From: Candidatus Bipolaricaulota bacterium
Lineage (GTDB): Bacteria > Bipolaricaulota > Bipolaricaulia > RBG-16-55-9
Reading direction: 5' to 3'
Length of the DNA stretch: 7,933 nucleotides
Assembly (NCBI GenBank): GCA_027021605.1
Contig: JALUUA010000229.1
Location: 1-7,933, forward strand
Shown here piece after piece: positions 5,994 to 7,933 of the stretch. Positions within the stretch are counted from its first letter, which is position 1. Each line of letters starts with the position of its first letter. The position numbers and the translations under genes were made by a program. Below the pieces are notes generated by a model. It saw only the letters and a list, made by a program, of their open reading frames with translations. It had not been told where the DNA came from and made no database searches.

Positions 5994-7759
5994 GTCCCGC
6001 GGGCCACAACCACGGCGACGCCGCCGTCGCGCAGCGTACGGCCCGGCCCCGAAATGAGCTGGAAGCTTTGCCAGTCCGAGCCCGCGGCGGGCTGCACGTC
6101 CGTGATGATCACGTCGTCGGTGGCCCCGCCGCGCTCGTTCCGAAGGAGCTTGACGGCGATGGCCATCCCCTCCCCATTGGGCCGGGCGATGCAGCGGGCC
6201 AGATCGCGGAATAACAGGAGATCTCCTCCCTCTCCCGGTGGGCTTGAGGGTTCATTGACCTTAATCGAGCCCAGGACCACATTTCCTTCAGCGTCAATGA
6301 CGTCTATAAGGAGATCGCCAGGAGGAAGCATTTCGGTGTCCACGGTAATCTGAAAATTGCCTTGAGAATCGGCGACTCCTACGCCTACGATGATATCATC
6401 GATGAGGACCTCAAAGGGCGCAAGCGGAGCCAGGCCCTCCCCGGAAATTTCCACGGGGTCACCGGGGAAGATATCATCAGGAACGACCATAGCATCGGGA
6501 TCCGGGGGCAAAGGCCCGTTGACAAAGCCCTGGATGAGATCGAGCGGCTCCCCGGTGATCGGATTGACCACCATGAGAAGCGTAGGAATTTCCTGAGCGA
6601 GGCTGCCTTTCAGAAAGTCCGTCGCCAGCAGGAGGGGGATTTCAACGCCTACCGAAGTTCCAATTCGTTCGCTCCGGCTTTCGTCGAGGAACTCTCCATC
6701 GATTACGTCCTCGAGGGGATCAATGACGGGAGAAGGGAGACGAATCGGCTCCAAAGGTTGCCCCGTTGCCGGATCAAGTATGAACAAAACAACGGGTTCG
6801 GAGGGGGTTATGAGCACATGTGCGTCGAATCCCTCGGAATCTCCGGTTGTCGGGTTGTTGTCCAGATCGAGGAACAACCGAAGGTCAAGATCGGGAGGGA
6901 GGTCACCGGGGAAGTTGATATCAATGTCAACGCTCACAAAGCTCGACGAGGGATCCATAGGATCGTCGAAGAACGCGACCGCAATGCTGGTCAGATCGGT
7001 GGGGGTACCCGGTGCTTGATCCGGAACTTCGTCGAAGAGGGTGGTCTTCGCACTTTTCGGCTTTGGTTCACCCTTTTGTGCTTTTGTCTTGGTCGTCTTG
7101 GGCTTCAGCTCTTTGAGCTTTTTTAGCATCTTGCGGCACTGCGCCTTTGTAAGGTTGGTACCTGCGGGTTTGCCATCTGGTTTTTTTCGCGCTCCATACA
7201 TGAGGTTGTCTGGATTATTCTCGTGTCCGAGACCCAATCCATGCCCGATTTCATGAGCCCAAGTTTGAGCATCCCCGTTAATGCCACTCTGTTGCTTGAC
7301 AACCGAGCTAGGTTTTCCTCGAATGGTGCTTCCGTTTGTGTTAGGTTTCATGCTCTTAGCTACCCAAACTTTGTATCCTCCGTTCTTAACCTCGTTCTTT
7401 AATGCGTATTGGATGAGCTTGATTTCCGTAGCATCGTCCGGAACGCTTCCGTTCGGGGCAATGGAAGTCCCATTCGGGTTTTTCGGATCTTGATTCTTCT
7501 TCACCTTGCCAATTGTGATGCGAATCTTCGCGTTCTTGTCTTTTAAGTGCGCATCACACTGCTTGAATATCTCGTTGATCTCCTTTTGCCGCTGCTTTAG
7601 GTTGGGGAGGGTGGCAGCGTCCAGCTGATTGATGATGACATTCAGCTGATAGAAGGTATCCGCCCAGGCTAAGGGACCGAAGAGGGAGACCAGCAAAACT
7701 GCAAAGCTTAAGGTCCGAACTCTACTCCTTCCGTGGGTTACGGAGCTCTTGCTTGGCAC
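5855..7759 (-). CDS. Secreted matrixin-like zinc metalloprotease, frame broken near its C-terminus
   Basis: 634 codons as read; the last 41 or so are out of frame after a one-base deletion at Glu593. The GTG at 7759 is the first start after an in-frame TAG and has GGGGTGA a few bases upstream; the ATG at 7763 is in another frame and stops quickly. Residues 1-33 are a signal peptide (basic start, core 17-31, cleavage after AWA). The protease domain spans about 34-215 with the zincin motif HEIGHGLGLGH at 169-179 (zinc ligands His169, His173 and His179; catalytic Glu170) and a Met-turn NLM at 185-187, as in matrixin/metzincin peptidases. A Lys/Pro/Thr-rich linker (206-240) follows, then an acidic beta-rich part (about 255-425) with a calcium-loop-like D-x-DNNPxTGD at 298-307, an IPT/Ig-like domain (about 426-502) and the shared module (ARC at 521-523, RN 540-541, DVQP 554-557, SDW 561-563, RGTC 587-590). 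No propeptide cysteine switch was identified. Extracellular protein cleavage is the likely role; the substrate is unknown. Confidence 0.87.
   Translation of the reverse strand: MPSKSSVTHGRSRVRTLSFAVLLVSLFGPLAWADTFYQLNVIINQLDAATLPNLKQRQKEINEIFKQCDAHLKDKNAKIRITIGKVKKNQDPKNPNGTSIAPNGSVPDDATEIKLIQYALKNEVKNGGYKVWVAKSMKPNTNGSTIRGKPSSVVKQQSGINGDAQTWAHEIGHGLGLGHENNPDNLMYGARKKPDGKPAGTNLTKAQCRKMLKKLKELKPKTTKTKAQKGEPKPKSAKTTLFDEVPDQAPGTPTDLTSIAVAFFDDPMDPSSSFVSVDIDINFPGDLPPDLDLRLFLDLDNNPTTGDSEGFDAHVLITPSEPVVLFILDPATGQPLEPIRLPSPVIDPLEDVIDGEFLDESRSERIGTSVGVEIPLLLATDFLKGSLAQEIPTLLMVVNPITGEPLDLIQGFVNGPLPPDPDAMVVPDDIFPGDPVEISGEGLAPLAPFEVLIDDIIVGVGVADSQGNFQITVDTEMLPPGDLLIDVIDAEGNVVLGSIKVNEPSSPPGEGGDLLLFRDLARCIARPNGEGMAIAVKLLRNERGGATDDVIITDVQPAAGSDWQSFQLISGPGRTLRDGGVAVVVARGTCTGETWLWTSRSTTGRCSRPPQGMPPLPLRSRSPCGFGRGRACCG
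5978..5986 (-). other. Frameshift site in the metalloprotease gene
   Basis: On the minus strand the run reads GGGG-AAA-CT. The upstream frame reads Thr-Gly-Glu-Thr-Trp, and one additional A would read Thr-Gly-Glu-Asn-Leu-Ala-Leu-Asp, aligning without a gap to Ala-Gly-Thr-Asp-Leu-Ser-Leu-Asp of the propeller protein. One missing base in the A run explains the break. The heptamer is not in the phase of a canonical X-XXY-YYZ slippery site. Confidence 0.8.
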
Positions 7760-7771
7760 GCATTCCTCACC

Positions 7772-7778
7772 CCTTTTG
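7772..7778 (-). promoter_or_regulatory. Ribosome binding region of the metalloprotease gene
   Basis: Minus-strand AAAAGGGGTGAGG precedes the GTG at 7759. GGGGTGA matches six of the seven bases of the GGAGGTGA-type anti-Shine-Dalgarno partner with a spacing of about seven bases. It supports a GTG start over the out-of-frame ATG four bases upstream. Confidence 0.5.
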
Positions 7779-7790
7779 GAAGAGTGCCTC

Positions 7791-7834
7791 TAAATAAAAA
7801 CATTTTTGACACTTCCCGTGAGGAAACCGTGAGG
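7791..7834 (-). promoter_or_regulatory. Candidate activator-dependent promoter with 11-bp-spaced direct repeats
   Basis: Two exact copies of CCTCACGG (minus strand) at 7834-7827 and 7823-7816 start 11 bases apart, one helical turn. A TATTTA element at 7796-7791 could serve as -10. No good -35 exists, and the proximal repeat overlaps the place where one would be. This arrangement is typical of OmpR/PhoB-family response-regulator sites, but no regulator is identified and the call rests on spacing only. Confidence 0.25.
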
Positions 7835-7933
7835 GGCTTGCACCAATAGGATACAATGTCCATCCATAGTTAACGCGATGTGCGAGTTTCTAATGAGCCA
7901 ACAATTGGTCGAGCTGCAGCGGCTCCCTCCCCT
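7835..7933. other. Upstream edge region, coding content undecided
   Basis: Two short open readings reach the window edge. On the minus strand a frame open from the edge ends at a TAA near 7873-7871 and could be the tail of an upstream gene. On the plus strand ATGs at 7878 and 7893 open a frame to the edge (MSQQLVELQRLPP from the second), with a TACAAT at 7852-7857 but no matching -35. Both are too short to decide between. Confidence 0.2.

Noticed and set aside
5553..6353. 266-codon plus-strand open frame over the 3' end of the protease gene
   Set aside because: It crosses the intergenic gap and the frameshift antisense to well-supported coding sequence and shows no domain features.
7806..7811. 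Perfect TTGACA on the plus strand as the -35 of a divergent promoter
   Set aside because: At 16-18 bases downstream there are only GTGAGG-like sequences, so no -10 fits. The later TACAAT at 7852-7857 is too far away.

Overview
The window looks like a piece of a GC-rich bacterial genome (roughly 60-65% G+C by eye) carrying three consecutive genes for large secreted proteins, all on the minus strand. Transcription runs from high to low coordinates. The order is a matrixin-like zinc metalloprotease (7759 to 5634, split by a one-base frameshift), an eleven-Asp-box beta-propeller protein resembling GH74/sortilin-type propellers (5601 to 2554), and a LamG plus DUF11-like multidomain protein (2476 down to base 1, running off the window). 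No rRNA, tRNA, CRISPR array, transposase or integrase was recognised. The domain mix (LamG, DUF11-like, Asp boxes, FlgD/type-A-sorting-like C-termini) suggests an uncultured environmental bacterium. A thermophilic or candidate-phylum lineage such as Bipolaricaulota is only a guess; nothing in the window fixes the taxon.

Layout. 7760-7933 is upstream DNA with a probable promoter region for the protease, two direct repeats one helical turn apart, and undecided coding potential at the window edge. 5634-7759 is the protease: GTG start, signal peptide, zincin motif, Lys-rich linker, acidic beta-rich middle region, and a C-terminal module reached only through the frameshift near 5981. 5602-5633 is a 32-base gap. 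2554-5601 is the propeller gene, with a strong GC hairpin inside its signal-peptide coding region. 2477-2553 is a 77-base gap holding a well-formed sigma-70-like promoter whose 17-base spacer contains nine consecutive C. 1-2476 is the LamG/DUF11 gene, whose 3' end is missing.

How the genes fit together. All three products have an N-terminal export signal and carry the same C-terminal module: an RC motif, an RN motif, a DVxP..G.DW motif and, where the window reaches it, an RGTC motif. In the two complete genes a FlgD-like/type-A-sorting-like beta domain follows, ending in a GVYLV strand and a basic tail. This points to one shared export or surface-attachment route delivering a protease, a large (possibly glycan- or protein-binding) propeller and a LamG adhesin-like protein to the envelope. 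The shared module, the poly-C promoter spacer and the frameshift are the points most worth following up.
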